The notes beneath the pieces were generated by a model, which saw nothing but the letters and a program-made list of their open reading frames with translations, searched no databases and was not told the origin of the DNA. Below are positions 41,522-54,560 of a DNA stretch of 64,000 bases, piece by piece. The DNA is from Callaeas wilsoni (lineage: Eukaryota > Chordata > Aves > Passeriformes > Callaeidae), in contig VWPU01002082.1 of assembly GCA_013398955.1 (NCBI GenBank), positions 1 through 64,000 of the forward strand. Direction: 5' to 3'. The position numbers were made by a program, and so were the translations under genes. How positions within the stretch are numbered: position 1 is the stretch's first letter; each line of letters begins with the position of its first letter.

Positions 41522-44208
41522 TGAGACAGTAGGGCAAAGGAAATGAGGGAGGCAGAATAACAGAGGGGCAGCTTTGGCAAAAATAAGGTTGTGTGGCATC
41601 AACATGGAAATCAGAATCAGGCACCTCGAATTGCCAACACTTTTGATTAGTGCTATAATGATGAGAGAAAAGTAAGTGTTTAGTGGATCTGAAGAGCCCC
41701 TGTTCCACTGGTTCTCCTACTGCACTGAAGCATCTGACCTTAAACTTGTACTCCACAGAGAAATAAATTTCTGTTTGCATTTCTCTTTTTTTTTTTTCTT
41801 TTTTTTAAAGTATGGGGAAGCCTTCTAAATTCTGTATTTCTTTTCTTCCAGATGAATGCACTTTCAAGCTATGGGAGAACTCTCCTGATAAAGTACTACT
41901 ACCTAATGTGGATAAATAATCAGATGGTATTTCGGGTAATAGGAGAATGATACAGCCTCATTCACCAGGGATGAGGAGGAATATTATTTTCATCCTTTGA
42001 TCCAATTAATTTTTAAATCTTTTCTCACCATTCTTCAGTGCTGGAGATCATGAGTCTCCCAACAAGCACCCCAACTCTGTGAGTTGTGTGGACTTCAGAC
42101 AATAAAGAAAGTTATGTAAATTTTTTTACAAAAACAATTATGTTCTTTAATGACTTTTTTTTTTTTTAAATTAACCTTTTCCAATAATGCTGGACCAGCA
42201 TAGATAACTGGAAGAATTATTGGCATTATTACGAAAAAGAATAACAGAAAAATTCTTTTTTTTCCCTCTGCCCAGATGGTCGTATTTAAGCAAACAGTAA
42301 AATAATGAATAAAAACCCCTTGGACTCAATAACAAAATCCTGGACTGGAATCTGAGTTTCATGACCATTATTTTACAAGTGAGACAAAAGTCTTCGATTC
42401 CAGATTTCAGTTGTGCTAAAATACTCAAGCAATCTTTATTCTATACACGTGGAAAGAATGTAAGAGAATATTGCTATTGTGATGGTTTGCTTTAACACAC
42501 TACAGAGATTACTACAAATAGATGTATTTTAATCCCGGGAATTTTTTGGGAATACCAGGAAACCCACATGAGTAAATGGATGGAAACACACAACCATTTA
42601 TTTGGACTGTTATTCCGAAACCAGGAGCCTAGATTTCTGGTTTGATTTTTTGTGTGTGTGTTCTTAGCCCCTTTTCCTTTGGCTATATCTATTAACAACA
42701 AAGAAGTTCCACTCTCACTGTCAGGAAGGCAGTGGAATTTGGCTGCTCAAAGGCAAATTTTTGGTTGGACATTTTGAATGCTTTTTTATATTTCACATAT
42801 TTGTGTTTAAAGGACAATCTGACTGTGAATAAATCTTTAGGTGAGAAAGTGGCCTTAACATACAGCTTTGACTTCAGCATTATTCCATAGTTTCATTCCT
42901 GCTTGAGAGTTCAACAGAGCAGGCTATAATTTATAGTAAATTACACTTAAGACTACAAAATTCTGACAGTTTTACTCCTGTGTTGTTCAATGCACTAAGT
43001 GACCCTATCATGAGGCTGTTGACCTGGCACCCTTGGGAAGTACAGCAGATTTTTCTCAGCTAATGCATGGCCTCACTCAGCAGGACAGGGCAGGCTTGCT
43101 CTAAAAAAGGGCAGCACAACAACCCCATGTTCCTGTTACCCAAGCTAGTGCTACACAAATGAAAAAATAAGAAAGACCCATGAGTTGAAATAAATATTGG
43201 GAGAAAATTCTAACATGTATTTGTCCCTTACAACTAACATTTGCACCAAAACTGTCTATCATATAGCAGAATGATTGCTCCTTAATCAAAAGGATAATTA
43301 GCTGTGTATTTCAAAAATCTATTTTTCATATCATTGTGAGCATGGACTCTGACCGCCACAGACTAGGATACACGTGCACCCTGACAAAGGGATACCCTGT
43401 TATCTTCTGTGCCACTGCTCAAAAACCCCAGACTGTTGCCAGATGCTAAAAGCAGACTTCATGGCTTGTAGTAATCACAGTAGACCCACATGAAGTACCA
43501 CACAAAGAAACAGAAACATAATTTAAACAAAAAAACACAGATGATTTAACAATATTATTCCCTTTATCAGTTAATCTAATAATTTCCCCATTGAAAACAA
43601 AAAATATTAGACACATAGATTTTGATTCATATATAGAATATTTCTAAATTGCTTAACTAGAAAGTCCATCCTCCCTGAAAGTGTATTTTCAATACAAATA
43701 TGCACCACCAATTACAAGATGGAACTAACAAAAATAACTTTAATGAAAAACTGAAGTGTAAAAGAGCTTCTGTATCCAGCTAAAGACCTCACAATGAAAT
43801 TAGGACAGTCCTACACTAATGGTACAGTCACTGAAAGATTTTTCCATTCCTCTTTTCAGAAAACCCTGTATGAATTGCTGAGATCTGGAAATGTACCTCT
43901 GGCTACAGTAGCTGTTCTTAACCCCACCAGCAGAGTTAGGAAATTTGAAGCAGCAACCTTTGTGTTACCCTAATTCACACTTCAATTCCCAGCTAACTCC
44001 TAAAACAAAACTATGCAAAAGTCTACCTTCAAGACTAAATCATAAAAACATTCAAAACTACCGCGACCATAGAATGGTGAAAGGTAGGTTAGAAGCTAAT
44101 CCATGCTCCAGACTTGTTCTTTTGGGGTGACTGTGACACTGGGGGGACGCAAACAGCCTCATCTTCCTGCCATTTCTGATCATACAGTCAATGTTTCCCT
44201 GAGTAATG
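41522..44208. other. Intergenic DNA, no gene recognised
   Basis: AT-rich spacer with T/A homopolymer runs (41786-41808, 42158-42169). No supported coding or RNA gene. Confidence 0.5.
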
Positions 44209-44555
44209 TGGCAAACTGACTGCAACCCTCATCGCCCTTCTCCCTGCACTGCTGGGGGGAAAGGTAGAGAAAATTGGGAGAGAAGTTGAGCCCATGAAGA
44301 AGGATGGGCAGGGGAAAGGCACTTGTAGGATTTGGTTTTATTTCTCATTACCCTACTCTGATTTGATTGGTAATAAATTCAACTTATTTCCTCAAGTCCC
44401 ATCTGTTTTGCCTATGACTGTAATGGGTGAGTGAACTCTCCCTGCTCCTATGCCAACTCATGAGCCTTTTATTACATTCTCTCCCCTGTCCAGATGAGGA
44501 GTGATAGAGTGAATTTGGTGGGCATCCGGCATAAGGCCGGGGTAAATCCATCACA
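44209..44555 (+). mobile_element. LTR fragment, 3' portion (sense)
   Basis: The sequence resembles a very common passerine ERV LTR: 'gactgcaaccctcatc' near 44219, a polyadenylation-type 'ggtaataaattcaa' near 44370, 'gttttgcctatgactgtaat', 'cctgtccagatgaggagtga', and a CA terminus at 44554-44555 within 'atccatcaca'. The 5' part is missing. The closest relative in this window is the inverted copy at 47744-47967. The exact family was not determined. Confidence 0.75.
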
Positions 44556-47500
44556 GGTATGCAACATGCACAGATCTTTGAAAATTCTAGAGATATAAAA
44601 ATTAAATAATTTCGCCAACTCCTAGTATGTACTACTTACAGCATATGTTAGATTTGTGAGCTTGACTAGCTCTATACTCCTTGATTAAATTAGGCTCCTT
44701 ACTGAATGTGCACAGTCCTATAGCAAAAGGATCCTATACCACCAAATGCCTTTGAGAAAAAAAGAAATTCCCTACTGAATGAGAAGCTTAGAATATCTTA
44801 AGCCTTTCAGAGAGGATACACTAGTAATGGAAATACAGTTTGCTTTTAAAAGTACTATTCCAGAAGGTGAGCTGACTCCAAAAGCAGTAGGAAACTGAAA
44901 CACCCTAAAACATTTTTTTTCCTCCTCCCTCCACCATCATTATAGTTTACCACAGCTTAACTATTCTGTAGAGCCAGAGTATCAATGTGCAATGGGGACC
45001 TCGGCTGTGGAAGTCCAAGGTCCAAACAAGCAAGCTGAATTAAATCATGGCAGGGGCAAGCTGAACACTGTACCTTGAAGTGATACATCTACTCTGAGCA
45101 TAGCACTGCGAAGATTCCCCCAGGATTTGCACTGTTTCCGAACACTCCTCTGTGATTTGGATAAAAAGCTGCCAGGGTGTTTCCTCGGAGACTTCACATC
45201 ACCTGAAAAGAATGCTGTCGACACCTAATCTCACAGCACAGAGCGCCAGACATTTTCCAATCTGTCCGTTTCTCTGAAGCTCTTTGTCACCGGGTGATTA
45301 CTACCCTATATCCAACTGGAAATTCAATTTTCACCCCTAAAGCTAAAAAACCTATTAGGTGATAAAAAACCCAACTCATTGGTTCAAGAACACCCTTGCA
45401 AGTGACTTACTAATGGCAGACACTTAGTGCTACTCGTCAAGAACACAAACTGCTAACACTTCTTCAGTATAAAACATTACCAGAGAGCCATTGCAGAATA
45501 ACCTCTGCACGTGGACATTTGCTTTTAGGACAAAGCGTACTTTAATTCTGGAAGAATTACTCCTTTCAAATGTAACATACAGAAGAAGGGGAAGAATATC
45601 TAGCAAATATGAATCATTCCTTGATGGTACAAGGATGGATAACACACCATCACCCCCATGACCTACCCTAAGAGCAGTCAGGTATGTTTTTGGACGGTTG
45701 CCCTCTTCTTAGGCTTCCTCCAAGACCTTCACGCAGTGTTCAGTAACTCTCACCTTTCCACAAAGACATGCAATTTGTCTTATGTTGAGCACCAATGGAC
45801 ACTCAACAGTGATCTACTGCTTTTAGCTTTTCTTCCTATAATACCTACCGAAATTACTTGAATATCTTTAACTTGGAAGAAGTTTGCATGGTTTTATCAC
45901 TACACTCTGTGCATAATGAAAAAGTGATAGTAAAAAAACCCAAAACAAACCACACCAGTTTTTAAGTCACCAGCAGAAAGAAGCAGTCCCCCAAAATAAA
46001 ATTACTTGAAAGGGAATGCAATTCTGCTATGTAAGTACAAAACTGAAGTAAATACAATTTTTCCTCATCCTTCCAAAAGTTTGTTGAAAAACACGTAGAG
46101 GAGTAGGAAGCAGGAACTTTAAGGATTCTTCAAAGATCCCTGTGTCCTTCTGAATCCTATTCCTGTAATGGGAAGCCTTCTTAGTGAAAGGAGACACCTG
46201 CTTTTCTGTAGTGCACAGTTCCCCTATGGGCCATGAATAATCTGATACGTTTCAGCAGTGGTTTTCATCCTTCTGAATCCAGTGGTAATCCTATTTAAAA
46301 TACAGAATGGATTTTCCAAGGTAATAAATTATCTGTTATTAACATAAGATTTTTGGACAAATTTGGCTTTACAAAATTAACTACAGCTTTCTAAATACCT
46401 GTATAATTGGTCAGTTGTATTTTGATATCCTGCTTTCTGGGATTGACATTCTACTATTCAAGCTGAAACACATCTCGGGCAAAGCAAGATAATATCCTGC
46501 ACTCTAAACATGATGTTTACATGCTATTCGTTCACATTGTTACGTGTTGAACCAAACACTTAGAAACAGCTAAGAAACAGAAAACATTGGTGGAAAGCTA
46601 AGCTACATTATATATTTAGCACTTGAACATTCATCTGTTTCCCAGGTCCAAAAGTCCAAGGCTAGAAGAAATATTATTAAGAACCTCTCTTAGATGTTTA
46701 AAGCAAATGGTCTTGTTCAAGTTTGCTTATGTAAGCTATACTGAACTTAAAATAGTAATCCTCAGTTAGGCAGTGACGTTTTTTGCTTTCTTGCTTTTCT
46801 TCTAGCCTCAGGAATATTACAATCTTTGCTGTGCAGGTTTTTATAAGGCTTATACATGCTCGATCATAAAAATAGATGCTCTGAATGTAAGGAAGTACAA
46901 AAAACCAGAAAACCCAAGTCAACATTGTGATCTCACCAAAATTGAATACCTGTAGCATGAACCTAGTGAAGCCAAGAAATGCAGTTCGAAAACAAATTAC
47001 TGCTGATTTTGTAATTAGCTTTAGTCTAGCAACTGTCCCTATATGTCGTATATTAGGGGCAGCACCCCTGCTGGAAGCTTATGCAGCATCTTCCCCAGAG
47101 TCCAGGTGCCACAAGAGCAATACCAGAATACAATCACGAGCTGCTATCACACTGCCCTGGTGAGTGATCCACTCCCAAACTCCACTTGGCACATGGGAGA
47201 GCAGCAGCAGCTACAAATTCAGAGGTAAGGCCTTTCACAGCTGTGCTCAGAGTTTTAAACATATTTAAACAAATTACCTGAAAACTCAATCAGCAGCCCA
47301 GAGCTCTTTGGAGGGGTTTCCACAAATATAAATTATTTACAAACAAAAAAAATAATTCCAGTTTTGCAAAGCTTTTTGCTAAGTCTGTTTGATGAGTTTA
47401 TTTTAGTATTATTTTACATGGCTATGCTCATTTCAGCCGCACTGCATGGATAATGAAAATCACTCAATATCATTGCCTTTCCAGCTGTAGTTCTAGCTGA

Positions 47501-47743
47501 AATATTAAGCTATCACGTAACAGTGGCAGCTCTCCAGGCAGGGGAAAAGAGTGTTTTGCACCTGTTTACAAACATATTTAGGCATTATTCATCATTACCT
47601 GACTCTACATCTGATTAAATACATTCATGCAAGACTCTCTTTCCTTTATGCCTGCTTCAATGCTCTCTTACAGTCTTAGGTCTTCACTTTGTAAATGACA
47701 GGGAACCCCCAAAGGCACTTGCCATTCTGCTTTCCTGCATCAG
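44556..47743. other. Intergenic DNA between inverted LTR fragments
   Basis: About 3.2 kb with no recognised gene. A patch around 45080-45310 has several CpGs (including 'gtcgacacc' and 'caccgggtga') and higher complexity than its surroundings; it could be a conserved non-coding element. Confidence 0.45.
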
Positions 47744-47967
47744 TGTGGTGAGTTCATCCTGGCTGGATGCCAGGTACCCACCAAATCTGCTCTATTACTC
47801 CCCTCTTCGTCTAGACAGGGGAGAGAAAATGTAATATGAAATATAATTCAAGGTTCATCGTCTGAAAGGCAGAGAGCGATCACTCACCCATTACCATTGC
47901 AGGCAAAACAGACTGGACTCCAGGAAATGAGTTGAATTTGTCACCAATCAGATCAGAGTAGGACCCT
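47744..47967 (-). mobile_element. LTR fragment, 3' portion (antisense)
   Basis: Read in reverse it ends in CA at 47744 (plus-strand TGTGGTGAGTTC). It shares blocks with 44209-44555: 'gacaggggagagaaaatgta' near 47816, 'cactcacccattacc' and 'ggcaaaacagactggac' near 47881-47920, and 'caccaatcagatcagagtag' near 47942. The copies differ at scattered positions and by small indels, indicating separate old insertions of one family. Confidence 0.75.
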
Positions 47968-50314
47968 GTAGCATCCCTACTACGAAAATCTTGCCATGCA
48001 AACCCAGTATTCTGTGATTAAAGAACCCTTAACGTGCTTTCATTTAACATGTCCTTGAAGATCTTTGAAGTCACCCATCTGCTGACCCACGCCAAACATA
48101 CAAAGCAAACTTCTCTTAGATGCCCCTTTCCAAAATAAACCTCGTCCCTGAGGATTGTTTTCTTCTACTGATCTTATTCCTCAGTGTCAATAACTTACAC
48201 AAGCATTGTTTCAAGTACAGGCATAAAGGCAAAGGATGGTTTTACTTCTGCAAACACCAACCAATCCCTCTTCTCATTTTTAGTATCACAATTGCTCCAG
48301 GAGTTGGAATCAGTCTTGAGCTGTTTTGACAGAGTTACACAACTTTGGAATTGAAATCAAAAGCACAAACCAGACTTGATGACAAAATTTAGTTATTTTA
48401 GAGCCATGATATGATGTAAGGAACTACTGCGAAAATTTAAAACTAATCTAGCTCCTTTGCTAAGCTTTTTCCAAGACATTGACATCACTGCTAAAACCAA
48501 AAAATATGGGAGGTTATTTGAGGAGCAAATCGGACCATGAAGAAAATGTATGAATTTCACCACCCCAAGATTCTGACTAATTCCAGCCACCACTTACCAG
48601 CAACGATCAATCTATTTTCCCTTAATTAGTCAGAATATCTCCTGTTCTTAAGGGAAGTGCTAAGAAAAAATTGGAACAATTTATAGAGGAATAGGTTTTG
48701 AAAATGTTTTGCTCAGACTGATCTGTATAAACTGCACATTTGCTAGATGCCTGCAATTAGATTTTCTTGGCATGAATATTCCTTTAGGTGTGACTGTATC
48801 CTGTTTGCCCTCTCTACTGCTTTCTAAGGGTAGCAGACCTTTAACTGCACTTCAGAAGGGCTGGCTGATCGGTTGTTTTGTTTTTAAGAAGACAGACTTA
48901 TTTTAGACTTTAGTGTTTTTAACCCATACTTCTTCAGCTAATTGGGATGATGGAGCAGGGTGGGTGACAGAAAAAGGATCATTGCAAATATACACAAATT
49001 TACTTTCACAGTATATACAAGTTTCAGCATAAATGAAATTTATTCCCCACAGACTCTCATCTAAGAGATTCAAAGGTATTCTACCTTGAGCTTCAGACAA
49101 AAAAGTGCAATTTGAAGACTGAAGAGAACAGACTACAAATCTTTTCTACAGTTCTACATCAACAGGTAAAAATTTCATGCATACATCTGATTCTAAGCAG
49201 CAAGACCCAAAAAACTCCAAGGAACTCCTGAGGGGAAACAGCATGGACTGCCTGAGCCTCAGAGGAACAGGACTTTAACATGTTCCTTGTTATTTGATAG
49301 CTATTTTTAATGTGGTTAGAAGAGTTTGAAACAGATGAAGGCTGACTTTATCAAGACAGGATTGGTAAAAATTATTACTTTTATGGAGTAGGCAAAAGAC
49401 ACGGAGGGTATGAAAAAGTTCTAGGAAACAATGAAAATTCATTTTTCTCTACACTGAAACACAAAAATCTTTCCACATGGCAAGCAGAAAATTTAGCATG
49501 GCTCAGAATAAAACATGGGCCTTGAGAGGGGGAAAAAAAGATAAATCATTTGGTTACACTGAAAGCCTAAAACTATCTTTTACAGAAACTTGAGAACAAA
49601 CCTAAATCTTATCACAACATAGGATATGAGATATTTTCCACAAGATCCTTTCCTTATTGTCTCTTCTAGTTGAGGAAGTAGTCATACAGAAGACTCTACT
49701 GATCTAAAATTCCCAGTAATGGGTAGGTGGTTTCTCAGTGTGGGTCCAGGGACACAACAGACACACGAGAGTCCTCAGAGGCTGCCAGACTCTGATGGAG
49801 CTCTGGCTTTCCAGAGGGCTGCCATCGGGAGCATCTGGAAAGGACAGGGACCGCAGGAACCCTGTCCTATGCCTACACTGATCAGAGGGTGAGGAAACCA
49901 CCAAACCAAGCTGAATGGAAGATGAGAAGCTGTTCAGTGAACACTTCCTTTAGATGCTCAACGGGACAGAGCCAAAAGAGTTTGCAGTGCTAAAAAGGGA
50001 TTTGGTGCTAGAAAGGCAAGAACAGAACCATTAAGGAGATGATCAGAGCTGAGGGCAAGGCAGCCCATAATATTCTTTCCAGTGAATGAGCTTTTTGAAC
50101 AAGTCACTTAGCCAGTTTATCATCTTCATAGACAATCAAAAAGAAAAAGAAAAAAACCCACCCAATCCCTAAAACTGACAGCACTCAACAGTGGGAAGAG
50201 GTAACAGGAACACAGCAGGAGATAATCCTGAATGGTAACATCTCCACATTAGCAATTCTCTTTAGGTGATTTTATGAGCCCAGCAGCTCTGCCAAGGCAA
50301 ACAGGGAAGATGGT
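47968..50314. other. Intergenic DNA, no gene recognised
   Basis: AT-rich non-coding DNA. No open frame here shows a domain and no repeat family was recognised. Confidence 0.5.
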
Positions 50315-50661
50315 TGTCCTGGGGTGATTTTATGACAATATTGTATTCCCTATTGCCTGCTTGATCTCTAGTGTACCTTTAAATTGAAAAAGGGGAGTGA
50401 GAAGATGAGGGAACTGTTCAAAGCGGCTAGCTTGACCTTGCAATTAGAATGTTTACATTTCTACTGCTAGTGAGGAGGGCAAAGAAAAGAGTTTGCTCTC
50501 TAGCTTCTTCGGCTTTCAGCAGAGAAGGGACTGTGATTTGCCTAAGCAGCCTCTGTTCCTTTTTGGACTGTTTTTGGCTTGCTTTTCATCCCAGACCAGC
50601 TCCCATCTCCGGACCTGCTCGGCGGGACCCTCCGAGGGGGATCGTCGGACCCTGCCTGGCC

Positions 50662-50667
50662 NNNNNN
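50662..50667. other. Assembly gap (6 Ns)
   Basis: Six unresolved bases in GC-rich sequence inside the LTR-like segment. The true gap length may differ. Confidence 0.97.
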
Positions 50668-50884
50668 CGGCCCAGCTCAGGACTGCAGGTTTTACCTACA
50701 GAAAGAACGCTAAAATCCATAGTCCTCTTTTAGGGGACAGGGGAGGGGGTTTCGATATTTCTTCTTTTTTTGCCCTGTGACAGTGTGTTTGTTAAGTAAA
50801 TAGTTTTTTTCACTTTCATTCGAGAAATTATTTTCCCAAACCCGTGGGGGAGGTGCTGCCGGGGCCTGCTTGCCTGGCAGACAG

Positions 50885-50910
50885 GAGAGAGAGAGAGAGA
50901 GAGAGAGAGA
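50885..50910. repeat. (GA)13 microsatellite inside the LTR
   Basis: Thirteen uninterrupted GA units. Confidence 0.95.
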
Positions 50911-50933
50911 CGCCCCTCTCGGGTTGTTTCCTC

Positions 50934-50979
50934 CTGGACTGGGGTCCAAACCAGCCCTGGACTGGTGTCCAAACCGGCC
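50934..50979. repeat. 23-bp tandem duplication inside the LTR
   Basis: Two adjacent 23-bp units, 50934-50956 and 50957-50979, share 'ctggactgg.gtccaaacc.g' with two differences. It could be part of the LTR family consensus or a lineage-specific duplication. Confidence 0.8.
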
Positions 50980-50989
50980 CTGTGGTACA

Positions 50990-51245
50990 ACCTAGCCCAG
51001 TTACAGGAGTCTGGTTTTGCTCCTGGGCACACGCGAGCCACGTGGCTGTAGCTCGCACCCCTTCCCAGGCGCGTCAGCTGAGGTCACGGCTTGACTCCAG
51101 GCCGGCCAAGAGGGGGGAGAACCTCCCAAGCGTGTGTTCGGCTGTGCACCGGTCAGCACGAGACGCGGAAGGGCCACAGGGGAGAGATGGAGGCTGCTGC
51201 TCCCACTTCTGACAGCCAGGCCTTTGGCCCATGCCCGCTGCTTGC
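50990..51245. other. GC-rich, CpG-bearing segment after the LTR
   Basis: Higher GC and many CpGs ('cacacgcgagcc', 'gcgcgtcagc', 'gagacgcggaag'). It may be ERV internal sequence, or a small CpG island that the LTR inserted beside. No retroviral protein motif or primer-binding site was recognised. Confidence 0.4.
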
Positions 51246-51841
51246 CCTCAGTGGAAAGTTAAAACGCCAGAGTGGGAAGGAACAGGAAGGTTTTGCATTA
51301 TGCTGTTATTTGCCATGCCAGCAACAGCCAAAACAGATTAGTCGGTGTCCAAATTCACGAGCATGTCCTTCAGAGCCAGCTTCCCAGTTGTTCACCATTT
51401 ATCTACTCCTCATCTCCTCCTAAGAGAGTGTTAACTGTTTCAAACCTTAAGTAAGTCACCCTCAGATTATTTATCTCAATTTCAGTTAAAGTAAGTATTG
51501 CTGGCATGGCTGGTTTCCCCAAGAGCACAACAAAATTTTTGTGTAAAAATCCACCTGTCTCCACAACCAAGTTAACAAAATACTTGCAAAGAAATGGAAT
51601 TTAGAGCAGTCATTAAAGGCAACATCCCACAATGACGATGAATTTTTGGAGAAGCTACAGATACTTCTACAGTTTCACTCTAATGAATTGCAATAATAAT
51701 CTATTCTTCTGGGTAGACTACATAATCTCCTAAACATGAGGAGGCTGGGGCTATGAGAAAATTCACTTCAATGCTTTTTTAAAAATTTCTCAAGTATGTT
51801 TCATGCAATGACTAGGACACTAGTACTGAAAACTATTTTAA

Positions 51842-51853
51842 CCCCCCCCCCCC
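51842..51853. repeat. C12 homopolymer
   Basis: Twelve consecutive C bases. Confidence 0.95.
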
Positions 51854-54484
51854 AACCCTTTAATGCAAATTCACTTATTTTTTAACATATTTTAGAATAT
51901 TTAATTATCAGATTGTGTATTTAATTAAATACAACCACAGAAGGAAATTTTAATTTGGAGTACTAAAGACACAGGTTGAGGAAGAAGAAAATGGTAACAA
52001 TGAAGAAAAAGAAACAAAAAAAAGAGAAAAGAAACAGGTCGGAGACTGGCTGAAACAGGAAAAAACCTTTTTCTTTCAACCTTAGATATGAAACCTTCTA
52101 CTGAGTGCTATAAAACTGAATTTAGAGCACAACAAAAAGGCATTTCTAATTAAAGTTAATTAGGCCAGAAAATGCTACAGGAAATGAAGCTGTAGATGGA
52201 GAGTTTAAAAAGAACATGCAGACAGTTGTGGGTTAAAAATGGAATGAGCAAAAGAAAGTGCAAAAGTTATGAATGAGTAGAAGAAAAAAGAGCACATTCG
52301 TCCTTTACAGAGGGAGAGGATGCAAGAAGCAGGAATAGCCAACATAAAGCAAAGGAGAGAATTTACTGAAGAAAAATAAAGTGTGATAGCTTTGAGAGGG
52401 CAAAGCACAAACAGCAGACACTACTTGCTGAATGAATATCAGGATTAAAAAGAATTAAAAATACAGACAAATTTAATAAATTATTTTTTGAGATGAATTT
52501 CTGGAAAATTAAATTTAATACTTAATGGAAAACAGATGCACATGTCACGCAAGGAAAAATATACAAAACATAAAAGAGCTAGAAAGATCACAGATGCACA
52601 AAATTATGGTTTATGCATCTCTGCAATAGTTTGCTGTGAGTCACCTTCCATCTAAATAAAGCCTTTTCCACGTTATTCTAACAGATTACCTAAAAAACAT
52701 GATTCAATAAAATAAATATTCCCAGGTATTAAAATACATGGATTTCTTTTTCTGCATGAAAGTTTCCAGGAAGCTGTGTCTCATCTTGGCAACAGAATCT
52801 AGTACAAGACATGAAAGGATGCTGATTTGCAAAGCTCAAACAAATAAAACAACATAAGCACTTTAGGCTGCTTAGAAGACATGAGTGCATGTGAGAGTTG
52901 ATGTCAAGAGCGAGTACAGAGCTCTTGTGCCTATCACGAGACCATCAGTGTGAAGAAAGCTATTTATACTTATTTACACAAACTAACTAAAAATAACAAA
53001 TTTCCTTCTGCAATACATCTACAAACTAAATGTATTTTTAAACTGAGTTGGTAATGGCAACTATAAAGTATCGTAAGAGAAATGCTTCAGAGCACAGCTG
53101 TATTGTATGCAAATATTTACTATCACACATTGCACTTAAAAAACCACATTGGTTACAGCAATAAGACTATACAAATAGCTTATTTGTATTTGCATTTTAA
53201 ATGGCAAACTGTTTTTAAATAAGGATATGTCTAAATAGATTACAGACAAGAGAACTAAATTTCTTAGTCTAAGTTAAAATCCATTGAAGCCACACTGAGA
53301 GGGATTACACAGGTACAACTCATATGAACATCTGGCTATGTACCTAGTGCAGGTTCCTTTCTAAGCAAAAAGGAGCACATTGAGCTAAATTTAGTGTCAA
53401 ATATTTAAAATTATTTCAGCTTTTATCACAGATCAGAAAGATATGTTTGTAACACACTAAAACACAATGGAAGACCTTGCAAGCACATTTTAAACTTCAG
53501 ACTTTTAAACTATCTGCATTGTACTAGATACATATTTTAAATCTTTTTTTATGTAAATAAGAGTTTTTTCAGTTTCTTTATTAGCTGCTTTTACTTTTTC
53601 CTCAGCAGCACCAGAAAATGGCTGATGCAGAATCAGTGCAGATCTCTAAGCATCCTGACTCAGAAGGCAACACAAAGAATCCCCTCAGGAGCTCAGGTAG
53701 TGCATCACAGTCACTTGCGTAGGGTCTTACACTGATTTTTCCCATCTGGGACTGGAAACACATTTCTTGTGCTACTGGACAAGTCACCTGCAAAATCTTC
53801 AACTTGCCCTGCAGCATGGTGAGTAGCTCACCTTCTTAGGCCACCTTGAGGCATGTCCCTTAATTAGCGAGGACATTATGGCACAGATCAACACCATTAT
53901 TTTGTTTCTATCTGCCTATGTCCTAGGAGAGAAATATCTGATATAAACAGCCTTTTAAGCTGTCAGACCAGATCAAGTGACCTCTTGGAAGAAGAGTTTA
54001 GCTCGTTCAGGCTAGCATCTGTATGAAGGTTTCCTATGTAGTACACTTAGGCTTAGTATGAGACACTCCAAGAGTGGAGAGACACCAGAGAGAAACCATT
54101 TTTCTGTTAAACTAAACAAAGGATGTCCCGCAGCCACACTTTACCCTATCTGCACTGCACATATCTGACATCCAAATCCCGTATTTAGAGAAGACTGTAT
54201 TTGAAGTCTCTGTATATTTGGCACATACAGATATTCCCTGCTATCTTATTAAACACTGAGTACTAACTACGCATTTTTCTGCTTGTAAGCAACACTTAAA
54301 TTTACACCTAATGAGTCTACTTACAACTAGGATGCAATACCTTAATGAAAATTAGTGTCTTTATAATAAAAAGCTTTTCCAGTATAAAAAGTAGTGGGAA
54401 AATAGTAACTTTTAGAACATGTGTTTCTAGTTGCTGCTCTTAAGATTACAACAGAACCCCTAAGCAGGAGGAATGTTATAAATA

Positions 54485-54560
54485 CATATGTATATATATA
54501 CACCTCAATTTGCACTTCAATTGAGGCAAAAATCACATTATTATATAATATATATAATAA
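54485..54560. repeat. TA-rich low-complexity region
   Basis: Alternating 'tatgtatatatataca' and 'ttatataatatatataataa' tracts, separated by ~35 bp. Confidence 0.8.

Larger units (their letters stand above)
50315..50989 (+). mobile_element. ERVL-like LTR (probable), with assembly gap
   Basis: The start TGTCCTGGGGTGATTTTATG resembles the 5' end of LTRs common in songbirds. Further blocks fit that type: 'cctttaaattgaaaaagggg' near 50378, 'ttttggactgtttttggctt' near 50560, 'gttaagtaaatag' near 50791 and 'ttattttcccaaacccgt' near 50828. A run of six Ns breaks it at 50662-50667. The 3' end is uncertain: candidates end at 'gtggtaca' (50989), but no matching target-site duplication was found. Confidence 0.6.

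Noticed and set aside
50315..51245. Full-length provirus with paired LTRs
   Set aside because: No second LTR, primer-binding site, or gag/pol/env motif was found within reach.
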